Positions 17,512-24,609 of a DNA stretch of 64,000 nucleotides are shown here, in pieces. Source of the DNA: Pseudochelatococcus lubricantis. GTDB lineage: Bacteria; Pseudomonadota; Alphaproteobacteria; Rhizobiales; Beijerinckiaceae. The stretch covers positions 496,001 through 560,000 of the forward strand of contig NZ_JBHLXC010000002.1 of assembly GCF_042432495.1 (NCBI RefSeq). Reading direction: 5' to 3'. The translations under genes and the position numbers were made by a program. Within the stretch, counting starts at the first letter, position 1. Every line of letters starts with the position of its first letter. The notes beneath the pieces are model-generated. The model made no database searches and was not told the origin of the DNA. It saw nothing but the letters and a program-made list of their open reading frames with translations.

Positions 17512-17963
17512 TGCACCGGTTTTTCCCGCGCGTTCCTGTGCTGCTGCGTTGCGGCCTCGCCGCCATGTTCGTGGCGTGCGCCGGAACGATGGTGCTGGCA
17601 CAGACAGCCGCCCCACGCCCCGGCGCCGGTGAGAACGCGAAGGGGCGGACGGCGCCGCCGCGCCCCTATCCCGGTGATGTGATGAAGCATTGGCCGGCCT
17701 ATCCCGATGAGGCGCGCGCCGCGGGACAGGAAGGCACGGTCGTCGTAAGGCTGCGCATCACCGCCGCGGGCAATCCGGAAAACATCACTGTCGAGCGCAG
17801 CAGTTCCGTGGTATCGCTCGACGTCGCGGCAGCGCTGGCCGTGAGCCGCTGGAAGTTCGAACCCGCGACCCGCGATGGCAAGCCCGTCGATGCGACCGTA
17901 TCCCTGCCGATCCGTTTCTCGCTGACGGATGCCCCGCCCGCGCAAGGCGCCGCGCCGCAATGA
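17508..17963 (+). CDS. TonB C-terminal domain protein
   Basis: A 151-residue protein with a hydrophobic N-terminal segment (about residues 10-31, signal peptide or anchor), a short proline-rich linker and a C-terminal TonB domain. The TonB core is shown by YPDEARAAGQEGTVVVRLRITAAGNPENITVERSS and the closing ALAVSRWKFEPATRDGKPV. Its ATG overlaps the irr stop (ATGA), so the two are translationally coupled. It lacks the long Pro/Lys spacer of a classical TonB and has no exbB/exbD beside it. It may be a periplasmic TonB-domain protein rather than an energy transducer. Confidence 0.8.
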   Translation: MMHRFFPRVPVLLRCGLAAMFVACAGTMVLAQTAAPRPGAGENAKGRTAPPRPYPGDVMKHWPAYPDEARAAGQEGTVVVRLRITAAGNPENITVERSSSVVSLDVAAALAVSRWKFEPATRDGKPVDATVSLPIRFSLTDAPPAQGAAPQ

Positions 17964-17970
17964 CGGGGCG

Positions 17971-18900
17971 CTACTGCAGCCGCTGCAGGTGGCGGTAGAG
18001 CGTGCTGCGGTTGATGCCGAGACGGCGCGCCGCGAGCGATATGTTGCCGCCGCAGGCTTCGAGCGTCGCACGCATCACGTCGCGCGTGTGATGCTCCAGC
18101 AGGCCGGTCTCGATGGGCTGCGCGACGGCCGGCATCGGCTGTATCCGGCGCAGGGCCGTCGGCAGGAGGTGCGGGCCGGGATGCGTTCCGGATGTCGCAA
18201 GTGCCGCCAGCGCTCGCAGCGCGCCCACCAGTTCACGATAGTTGCCGGGCCAGTCATAGGCAGCCATGCGGCTGCGGGTTTCTTCCGGCAGGGGAGCCGA
18301 ACCGCCCGTCACCTGCCGCCACAGGCCGTCGATCAGCGGCACGAGATCGGTGCGCGTGCGCAGCGGGTTCAGCGTCATCGTGAACTGGGCGAGGCGGTAG
18401 TAGAGGTCCGGCCGGAAATGCCCCTGCCGTGAAAGCGCCTCGATATCGCGGTGGGTCGCGCTGATCACACGGATGTCGACGGGCGAGGGGCGCCCGCCGC
18501 CGAGCGGCATCACCTGCCTGTCCTGCAGCACGCGCAGCAGGCGGGATTGCAGCGCGAACGGCATGTCGCCGATTTCGTCGAGAAACAGGATGCCGCCGTG
18601 AGCCTCCCGCAGCAGCCCCCGCGAGCCCTGCCGACGCGCGCCGGTGAACGCGCCTTCCTCATAGCCGAACAGCTCCGATTCGATCAGGCTTTCGGGAATG
18701 GCCGCGCAGTTGACGGCGACGAAGGGCTTGTCGGCGCAGCGGCTTTTCCCATGGACGGCGCGCGCGAACGCCTCCTTGCCGGACCCCGTCTCACCATGAA
18801 TCAGCAACGGGATATCGGCGTCGACGAGCCGTGCCGCATTCTCGACATCGGCGAGCGTCTGCGCGTCGAATATCGGCTGCGGCCAGGGAATGGCGGTCAT
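17971..18900 (-). CDS. Sigma-54-dependent activator, AAA+ and Fis-type HTH part
   Basis: A 309-residue sigma-54 activator core. It has Walker A GETGSGKE, the sigma-54 contact loop GAFTGA, Walker B GGILFLDEIGDMP, and a C-terminal Fis-type HTH (GNISLAARRLGINRSTLYRHL). Its ATG at 18900 overlaps the stop of the upstream GAF protein by ATGA. In AcoR-type regulators the two parts are one protein of about 620-650 residues. Here they are in different frames, so this is either a split, translationally coupled pair or a frameshifted gene. Divergent orientation from the aldehyde dehydrogenase operon, which has a sigma-54 promoter, identifies the likely target. Confidence 0.85.
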   Translation of the reverse strand: MTAIPWPQPIFDAQTLADVENAARLVDADIPLLIHGETGSGKEAFARAVHGKSRCADKPFVAVNCAAIPESLIESELFGYEEGAFTGARRQGSRGLLREAHGGILFLDEIGDMPFALQSRLLRVLQDRQVMPLGGGRPSPVDIRVISATHRDIEALSRQGHFRPDLYYRLAQFTMTLNPLRTRTDLVPLIDGLWRQVTGGSAPLPEETRSRMAAYDWPGNYRELVGALRALAALATSGTHPGPHLLPTALRRIQPMPAVAQPIETGLLEHHTRDVMRATLEACGGNISLAARRLGINRSTLYRHLQRLQ

Positions 18901-19889
18901 GAAAGCGGCGGGTGAGGGACGCTCACGCGCAGGGACCGGCGCTCTCGCGGCTGCGGCTGGCAGCGTCGGGCGCCGCGACGCGGCAGCCTGTAGTGCACGG
19001 TCTCGCCCGAGTGGAACCTTAGCGTCCCTTCCTCGCCAAGCGATCCGCCGCCGTCGAACAGGGCGTCGAAGGACGTGCGGCCGAGCGCATCCCAGCCGCG
19101 CGATATGGCCTGAAGGGCGTGCCGGTTGGCGGCGATCAGGCGGTCGCCCTCGAAGACGAGAATGCACTCGCGCGCGGTGCCGAGCAGGGATCGTTCCGTA
19201 TGGAAGCGCAACATCTCGATGTCGCCACGGTCCGCCCGGTTCCCGAAGGCCTGATCGAACAGCCGGTGCTCGATCTGGTCGATGACGAGCCGCACCATCG
19301 ACAGGCTCTGGCGGGAAATCGTGGCGGCGCTGCCCGACAGGTCGAGCACACCGGCGATCGCTCCACGGGGATCGAAGATGGGCGCCGCAGCGCAGCTCAG
19401 CACGCGATGCGGCTCGTAGAAATGCTCCCCGCCGCGCACCATGACCGGCCGCCGCTCGACGAGCGCCGTGCCGATGGCATTGGTGCCGATGCTGGCCTCG
19501 CTCCACGCCACGCCCGGGCGCAGCGCGACGCCCGCCGCCTTCCCGGCGAAGGCTGTGTCACCGACGGCGTCGAGCACCATGCCGTTCGCGTCGGACAAGA
19601 CCACGATGCCGCCCGTGGTGCGCGCCTCGCGTCGCAGAGACTCGATTTCCGCCTGGCACAGGCGGCGCAGCATCTCGTGCTGCTCGTGGGCCTCGCGCAG
19701 GTATTGCGGGCCGACGGGCTCGACAGTGGGGTCGCGGCTGGCGTCGTGCCCGAGTTGCGAACACCGCAGCCACGACTGGAGGATGGTCCGCGAGACGAGC
19801 GACGCGGGGACTTTCTGTTTGGAAAAAAACTGCTGTCGCGCGACCGCAACCGTATCCGTGGATTGCGGCGTCGTTGAACCTGTTGCCAT
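18897..19889 (-). CDS. AcoR-type GAF sensory protein (N-terminal part of a sigma-54 activator)
   Basis: A 330-residue protein corresponding to the sensory half of AcoR-family activators. It has the LVSRTILQSWLRCSQLGHD start region, a GAF domain (VLSDANGMVLDAVGD, SEASIGTNAIGTALVERRPVMVRGGEHF, CAAAPIFDPRGAIAGVLDLSG) and a PAS-like segment near 220-300. It ends in an arginine-rich stretch and a TGA that overlaps the ATG of the AAA+ gene. ATG 19889 is chosen because GGAGGA lies 7 bp upstream; the in-frame start at 19934 is weaker. It probably senses an alcohol, ketone or aldehyde-related metabolite. Confidence 0.85.
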   Translation of the reverse strand: MATGSTTPQSTDTVAVARQQFFSKQKVPASLVSRTILQSWLRCSQLGHDASRDPTVEPVGPQYLREAHEQHEMLRRLCQAEIESLRREARTTGGIVVLSDANGMVLDAVGDTAFAGKAAGVALRPGVAWSEASIGTNAIGTALVERRPVMVRGGEHFYEPHRVLSCAAAPIFDPRGAIAGVLDLSGSAATISRQSLSMVRLVIDQIEHRLFDQAFGNRADRGDIEMLRFHTERSLLGTARECILVFEGDRLIAANRHALQAISRGWDALGRTSFDALFDGGGSLGEEGTLRFHSGETVHYRLPRRGARRCQPQPRERRSLRVSVPHPPLS

Positions 19890-19923
19890 GGCCGTTCCTC
19901 CAGGTGTTGTTATTTGCCGCGGC

Positions 19924-19954
19924 TGTTGCAACAATCATGCTGCATTCTGCAACA
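19924..19954. promoter_or_regulatory. Candidate activator-binding sites upstream of the aldehyde dehydrogenase
   Basis: A perfect palindrome TGTTGCAACA (19924-19933) and a second half-site TGCAACA (19948-19954) lie about 150 bp upstream of the sigma-54 promoter. This is the usual distance and form of an AcoR-type upstream activating sequence. Inferred from position. Confidence 0.5.
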
Positions 19955-20083
19955 CCTTTCCAGCACGATCGTTGCGTCAAACGTGACGTTCTTTTTCGAG
20001 TTATTCCGCAGACTGGCGATTTCTTGACGCCTGTCAATACTTGCCGCGTTGCAGCACGGAATTGCGGCGCCGCACCCGGAACG

Positions 20084-20100
20084 TGGCATGCACGGTGCTA
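20084..20100 (+). promoter_or_regulatory. Sigma-54 (-24/-12) promoter
   Basis: TGGCATGCACGGTGCTA has the invariant GG (20085-20086) and GC (20097-20098) with exactly 10 bp between them, as sigma-54 requires. It lies 35 bp upstream of the GTG start of the aldehyde dehydrogenase, and a sigma-54 activator is divergently encoded. Confidence 0.8.
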
Positions 20101-20134
20101 GGAGACCGTCAGGCACACTTCAGGGAGGATCGCC

Positions 20135-21655
20135 GTGAACAAGTACGAACCAGCCACCTCGCTTCTCAAGACCCCTTTTAAGGAGCGTTATGACAACTTC
20201 ATCGGCGGCAAATGGGTGGCGCCGGTCGACGGCCGCTATTTCGACAACACGTCGCCGATCACCGGCAAGAAGATTACCGAGGTCGCTCGCTCGCAGAAGG
20301 AGGACATCGAACTGGCGCTCGACGCCGCCCATGCCGCGCGGGAAGCGTGGGGACGCACCAGTGCGGCCGAGCGCTCGCTGATCCTCAACCGTGTCGCCGA
20401 CCGCATCGAGGAAAACCTCGATCTGCTGGCGCTCGCCGAATCGTGGGACAACGGCAAGCCGATCCGCGAGACCACCAACGCCGATATCCCGCTCGCGGTG
20501 GACCATTTCCGTTACTTCGCCGGTGTCATCCGGGCGCAGGAGGGCGGCATCAGCGAGATCGACCACGACACCGTCGCCTACCACTTCCATGAGCCGCTCG
20601 GCGTCGTCGGCCAGATCATCCCGTGGAACTTCCCCATTCTCATGGCGGTGTGGAAGATCGCCCCGGCGCTCGCCGCAGGCAACGCCATCGTGCTGAAGCC
20701 GGCCGAGCAGACGCCCGCCTCGATCCTGGTGCTGGCTGAGCTCATTCAGGACATCCTGCCGCCCGGTGTTCTGAACATCGTCAACGGTTTCGGCCTGGAG
20801 GCCGGCAAGCCGCTCGCGTCGAGCCCGCGCATCGCCAAGATCGCCTTCACCGGCGAGACGACCACGGGCCGCCTGATCTCGCAATATGCCAGCCAGAACC
20901 TCATCCCGGTGACGCTGGAGCTTGGCGGCAAGTCGCCGAACATCTTCTTCGCCGACGTGCTGGACGCGGATGACGACTACTTCGACAAGGCCATCGAGGG
21001 CTTCGTGCTGTTCGCCTTCAACCAGGGCGAGGTCTGCACCTGCCCGAGCCGCGCGCTTATCCAGGAATCGATCTACGATCGCTTCATCGAGCGGGCGCTG
21101 GAGCGGGTGAAGGCGATCAAGCAGGGCAACCCGCTCGATCCCACCACCGCCATCGGCGCGCAGGCGTCGAGCGAGCAGCTCGAGAAGATCCTGAGCTACA
21201 TCGACATCGGCAAGCAGGAGGGGGCGGAACTGCTCGTCGGCGGCGAGCGCAACGTGCTGGAAGGCGAACTCGCCGGCGGCTACTACGTCAAGCCGACCGT
21301 GTTCAAGGGCCAGAACAGGCAGCGCATCTTCCAGGAGGAGATCTTCGGCCCCGTGGTCGCGGTGACGACCTTCAAGGACGACGACGAGGCGCTGGCACTG
21401 GCCAATGACACGCTCTACGGGCTGGGTGCGGGCGTGTGGACCCGCAACGGCACGCGCGCCTACCGATTCGGGCGCGGCATCCACGCCGGGCGCGTGTGGA
21501 CGAACGTCTACCATGCCTATCCGGCGCATGCGGCCTTCGGCGGCTACAAGCAGTCTGGCATCGGCCGCGAGAACCACCTGCAGATGCTGAACCACTACCA
21601 GCAGACCAAGAACCTGCTGGTGAGCTACAGCGCGCAGAAGCTCGGCTTCTTCTGA
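20135..21655 (+). CDS. Aldehyde dehydrogenase (ExaC/AcoD-like)
   Basis: A 506-residue NAD-dependent aldehyde dehydrogenase of the ExaC/AldB/AcoD group. It shows the oxyanion motif IIPWNFP, the glutamate motif LELGGKSPN, and the catalytic region FNQGEVCTCPSR, where the first Cys of CTC is the nucleophile. The end HLQMLNHYQQTKNLLVSY matches this subgroup. It oxidises short-chain aldehydes such as acetaldehyde. The start is GTG 20135 with AGGGAGGA 6 bp upstream. Transcription from the sigma-54 promoter at 20084-20100 under the divergent AcoR-like pair is strongly suggested. A DUF779 gene follows, the usual companion. Confidence 0.92.
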   Translation: MNKYEPATSLLKTPFKERYDNFIGGKWVAPVDGRYFDNTSPITGKKITEVARSQKEDIELALDAAHAAREAWGRTSAAERSLILNRVADRIEENLDLLALAESWDNGKPIRETTNADIPLAVDHFRYFAGVIRAQEGGISEIDHDTVAYHFHEPLGVVGQIIPWNFPILMAVWKIAPALAAGNAIVLKPAEQTPASILVLAELIQDILPPGVLNIVNGFGLEAGKPLASSPRIAKIAFTGETTTGRLISQYASQNLIPVTLELGGKSPNIFFADVLDADDDYFDKAIEGFVLFAFNQGEVCTCPSRALIQESIYDRFIERALERVKAIKQGNPLDPTTAIGAQASSEQLEKILSYIDIGKQEGAELLVGGERNVLEGELAGGYYVKPTVFKGQNRQRIFQEEIFGPVVAVTTFKDDDEALALANDTLYGLGAGVWTRNGTRAYRFGRGIHAGRVWTNVYHAYPAHAAFGGYKQSGIGRENHLQMLNHYQQTKNLLVSYSAQKLGFF

Positions 21656-21749
21656 TCACGATCCTGCCCCGCCGCCGAAGTGTGGCGGGGCAGGTCCATA
21701 CCGCACTGCCGCGGGGAACGGCATTGGCGGGCCCACGGGGAGGCCGACG

Positions 21750-22121
21750 ATGAACGATGCAACCGTCAAGCGTGTTCTGGCGACTGACGCGGCGCTTACG
21801 CTGATCGATACTTTGCGCGCCGATCATGGTCCGATCCTGTTCCACCAGTCGGGCGGTTGCTGTGACGGTTCCTCGCCGATGTGCTATCCGCAGGGCGAGT
21901 TCCTTATCGGCGACAGCGACGTGCGGATGGGCGAGATCGGCGGCGCGCCGTTCTACATGAGCCGCCCTCAGTTCGAATACTGGAAACACACGCAGCTCAT
22001 CATCGATGTCGTGCCCGGTCGCGGCGGCATGTTTTCGCTGGAAAACGGCCGCGATGTGCGCTTCCTGACGCGCTCGCGGCTGTTCACGGAGGAGGAGGAA
22101 GCGGCGCTGCCGGTGTTGTAG
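21750..22121 (+). CDS. DUF779 family protein
   Basis: A 123-residue cytoplasmic protein of the DUF779 family. It has the conserved HQSGGCCDGSSPMCYP cysteine cluster and the closing SRLFTEEE. Genes of this family commonly follow ExaC/AcoD-type aldehyde dehydrogenases, as here, 94 bp downstream on the same strand; no reaction is established. The Cys pair suggests metal or cofactor binding, which is inference. It ends before a strongly structured 3' region at 22181-22315. Confidence 0.88.
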   Translation: MNDATVKRVLATDAALTLIDTLRADHGPILFHQSGGCCDGSSPMCYPQGEFLIGDSDVRMGEIGGAPFYMSRPQFEYWKHTQLIIDVVPGRGGMFSLENGRDVRFLTRSRLFTEEEEAALPVL

Positions 22122-22180
22122 GCGCCCGGATCGCGGTGCGCCCCCCGGCCGGGACCCGAGACCCGGGAGAGGGGGCCGAT

Positions 22181-22315
22181 GGCGGAAGGCGGTAATACCA
22201 CGGCTCCCGGTCTTCAACTGCTCGTGTGATGTGTTTGCCCAAGCGCCGCACGGGCTTGACCGCCGCTCGACGAGCCGGGCTCGTGGAGCAAGGTATTGCG
22301 CCTTCCGCCTTTTTT
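22181..22315 (+). terminator. Long structured terminator or small RNA at the end of the aldehyde dehydrogenase operon
   Basis: The arms GGCGGAAGGCG (22181-22191) and CGCCTTCCGCC (22299-22309) pair perfectly. An adjoining AATACC/GGTATT helix extends the stem inward, and T6 follows at 22310-22315. Between the arms, about 92 nt can fold further (ACG/CGT, CCCGG/CCGGG, CTCGT/ACGAG, GCCC/GGGC), giving a rod. That is far larger than an ordinary terminator, so it may be a discrete RNA of about 130 nt. I do not recognise an RNA family and see no clear promoter. The T tract abuts the stop codon of the convergent PPTase gene. Confidence 0.6.
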
Positions 22316-23043
22316 CATGACTGACAATCGCGGGAATAGCGATAACGGAAACGCAGCGGCCGGGCGCTGCCGAGGTGCGCGGCAGCCGCGATAATGTGGC
22401 CGTTGTCAACGAGCTGACTGTCGAATTGCCAGTCGTCCGGATCGTCCACGACATGCCCGGCAAAGGCGATTTGCGGCGGATCGAGGCTGAAGCTGCAATC
22501 CTGCAGCGGAAACGACAGCCCAAGCCCGCGCGCCTTCACATAGGCTTCCTTGAGTGTCCACAACGCCAGAAACCGCTGTCGTCGCGCACCGTTCTCCAGC
22601 GCCGACAGCGATGCCTGCTCGGCAGGCGAGAGCACGGATGCGGCGAGTTCGCAGGGGTCGACAGCGTTGTCGAGAGGTTCGATATCCACCCCGACATCGG
22701 CGGCATGGCAGACGGCACACGTGACCGCCGTTCCCGCGTGGGACAGCGAGAAATAAAGCCTGTGCATCTGCATCTGGTCGGCGCGCAACGCGGGTTTTCC
22801 GTAGGCGCCGCGCGTGAACGTCCAAGCGGACGGAAGCACCGGCGCGTAGCGGGCGAGAGCCATTCGCAGCAGCGCATGTGCCATCGTGAACAGCTTGCGG
22901 TCGCTACCGAATCGCAATCGTGACCGCCGTTCCCGCTCCTCGGGGGCGAGGATGCCGTCGAGCGAGGTGTTGGGAACTCCCAACACCGCCGCGTCATCGA
23001 TGTGCGCGATCCAGATGTCGACGGTATCGGGGAGAAGCGGCAC
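22315..23043 (-). CDS. 4'-phosphopantetheinyl transferase (Sfp/EntD type)
   Basis: A 242-residue Sfp-type phosphopantetheinyl transferase. It has the FSLSHAGTAVTCAV motif, the Mg-binding VGVDIEPLD and the WTLKEAYVKARGLGL signature. It transfers phosphopantetheine from CoA to carrier proteins, here almost certainly to EntF and the aryl carrier protein encoded downstream. It is the first gene of the siderophore region on the minus strand side. The last about ten residues are encoded by an iteron-like repeat, and a parS-like palindrome and two more iteron-like sites lie inside the gene. Confidence 0.9.
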   Translation of the reverse strand: MPLLPDTVDIWIAHIDDAAVLGVPNTSLDGILAPEERERRSRLRFGSDRKLFTMAHALLRMALARYAPVLPSAWTFTRGAYGKPALRADQMQMHRLYFSLSHAGTAVTCAVCHAADVGVDIEPLDNAVDPCELAASVLSPAEQASLSALENGARRQRFLALWTLKEAYVKARGLGLSFPLQDCSFSLDPPQIAFAGHVVDDPDDWQFDSQLVDNGHIIAAAAHLGSARPLRFRYRYSRDCQS

Positions 23044-23250
23044 GGTTGCCTCGTCGGAATTGCCGTATAATGATCCGCTTTTCTGGACCGCCGGGAGACA
23101 TGAACAAACAAAGGGGGCGGCTGTGCAACGCCGGGTTCTTACCGCTGAAATTAGCAGGAACGGCGCGGCCTGTCACCGCGCCGTTCCTGACAGCGAATGG
23201 AGTCCGATAGGAACGACTGGCGCGTCCGTTTCCGTGACCGCTGTTCCGCG
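22331..23250. repeat. Iteron-like copies in and around the PPTase gene
   Basis: Matches to the origin iteron occur at 22331-22352 (plus orientation) and, in reverse orientation, at 22721-22738, 22919-22938 and 23228-23250. The last is intergenic and nearly perfect. The two at 22.72 and 22.92 kb fall in coding sequence, one over a conserved Sfp motif, so chance similarity is possible there. Confidence 0.5.
22969..22984. promoter_or_regulatory. Possible second parS-like site
   Basis: GTTGGGAACTCCCAAC differs from the 6.9-kb parS-like core by one base. With flanks it has 10-bp perfect arms (22966-22987) around a two-base centre. It lies inside the PPTase coding region. Confidence 0.45.
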
Positions 23251-23326
23251 TGGTTTCGCTAGCGCGAAACACGTATTGCAAAGCACAAGTCCGCCGATTT
23301 GCTTCTCAGCTAAAGCGGCTGCTCCG

Positions 23327-23734
23327 TCAGGACTTCCACTTGCCTTCATACTTGAACGCGGGAGCCGCTTTCAACTGCTCGGCGGTAGCGTTCGCGCGAG
23401 CCTCCCACTTCTTGTCGGTCTCGTTGTAGGTTACGGCGACGGTGGAGGGATCGAGAACGACGTAATGTTCGCCAAGGCCCAGAAAGCCGCCGACGGAGAC
23501 GACGATGCCTGTCAGTTCGTTGCCCGTCCCGAGCACCAGGTCTTTGATTTCGCCAATGGTTTCATTGCCGGCGTTGGCGACATTGAGGCCGATCAGGTTG
23601 GAACTCAGCACGCTGGCGGCGGAGACGGGTGCCACCGCCGCCGGCGATGCCGGGGTCGGCGCGGTCTGTGCCAGTGCGGGGACGGCGAGCGCGGCCGAAG
23701 ACAGCAACACAGCGCCGAAAACAATATTACGCAT
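23327..23734 (-). CDS. Exported PRC-barrel domain protein
   Basis: A 135-residue protein with a clear signal peptide (AVLLSSAALAVPALAQ) followed by an Ala/Pro linker and a PRC-barrel-like domain (LIGLNVANAGNETIGEIKDLVLG ... GEHYVVLDPSTVAV). Such small exported PRC-barrel proteins are common in Rhizobiales and poorly characterised, probably envelope-associated. ATG 23734 is preceded by AAGGAGAA. A longer in-frame reading upstream is only the antisense of entA. It sits between the PPTase and entA but has its own ribosome site and no obvious siderophore role. Confidence 0.8.
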   Translation of the reverse strand: MRNIVFGAVLLSSAALAVPALAQTAPTPASPAAVAPVSAASVLSSNLIGLNVANAGNETIGEIKDLVLGTGNELTGIVVSVGGFLGLGEHYVVLDPSTVAVTYNETDKKWEARANATAEQLKAAPAFKYEGKWKS

Positions 23735-23817
23735 GGTATTCTCCTTGTCAGGTGATGACATGGGAAGAACAGCCGAGCGTTCGATTTGTTCCAGCCCGAA
23801 CAGGGGAAGCGTAAGAT

Positions 23818-24597
23818 TCACCCGCGTTGGGTGGCGCCACCGTCCACATAGAGATCGGCCATCGTGATGTGGCGGGCGCGGTCGGAAGCGAGGAAGACCA
23901 CCGCATCCGCGATATCCTCCGGCGCGGCGATGCGGCCGAGCGGAATGCCGGTGCGGAAAATTTCCGGCGCGCCCGCGATCACCCGCGCCGGGCCGTTCCC
24001 GTCCGTCCACATCCCTTCCTGCATCGGCGTCAGTGTGGAGCCGGGCGCGACGATGTTGCAGCGGATGCCATGCGGCGCCAGTTCCAGCCCCAGCGAGCGG
24101 GTGAACATGGTCGACGCCGCCTTCGAGGCGGCATAGGCTGCCATGCCGTGGCGGGGAATGCCGGCCGCGTTCGAGCTGACTGTGACGATCACGCCCCGCC
24201 CGCGCGGCTGCATGCGGGCGGCGACGGCCTTCGAGACCAGGAACACGCCGGTGGCGTTGACGGCGAACACGCGCTGCCATTCCGCCAGATCCGTTTCGGC
24301 CACCGGCGAGGCCGACAGCACGCCGGCGACATTGGCTAGGATATCGATCGGGCCGGTCCGTTCCTCGACGGCGGCCACCGCGCGTTCCACCGCATCGGCC
24401 TGCGTCACGTCGAGCGGCGCGGTGACGAGCCTGTCCGGTGCGTTCGCGTTCGCGAGGCGCGCCAGTGCCTCCGTGTCCCGGTCCGTCGCGACCACGGTCG
24501 CGCCCTCGTCGAGCAGCGCGCGCACGACGGCGGCGCCGATGCCGCCCGAAGCGCCGGTGACGAAGGCGATTTTTCCGGCGATGCCGCTTTCACGCAT
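23818..24597 (-). CDS. entA: 2,3-dihydro-2,3-dihydroxybenzoate dehydrogenase EntA
   Basis: A 259-residue short-chain dehydrogenase. It has the NAD-binding TGASGGIG motif, the NVAGVL motif, the catalytic Ser near SSNAAG and YAASKAA with Tyr and Lys. The GSTLTPMQEGMW segment resembles the EntA/DhbA subgroup. It makes 2,3-dihydroxybenzoate from 2,3-dihydro-DHB using NAD+. It closes the siderophore operon (entC, entE, isochorismatase, ArCP, entF, entA on the minus strand), 12 bp after entF. Context makes the DHB function secure, although the SDR family alone is broad. Confidence 0.88.
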   Translation of the reverse strand: MRESGIAGKIAFVTGASGGIGAAVVRALLDEGATVVATDRDTEALARLANANAPDRLVTAPLDVTQADAVERAVAAVEERTGPIDILANVAGVLSASPVAETDLAEWQRVFAVNATGVFLVSKAVAARMQPRGRGVIVTVSSNAAGIPRHGMAAYAASKAASTMFTRSLGLELAPHGIRCNIVAPGSTLTPMQEGMWTDGNGPARVIAGAPEIFRTGIPLGRIAAPEDIADAVVFLASDRARHITMADLYVDGGATQRG

Positions 24598-24609
24598 GGC
24601 AAACTCCTG

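Noticed and set aside
18887..18909. Iteron copy at the junction of the split activator
   Set aside because: It resembles the motif, but the similarity comes from codons for MTAIP around the start; a similar chance match occurs at the entF start.
18901..19506. 200-residue N-terminal extension of the AAA+ activator in its own frame
   Set aside because: It is arginine/alanine-rich shadow sequence of the GAF gene and has no family similarity; ATG 18900 is the better start.
22181..22309. selC, SRP RNA or 6S RNA
   Set aside because: No T arm or CCA for selC, no GGAA/AGCAG apical motif for SRP RNA, and no recognisable 6S signature; kept as an unassigned structured element.
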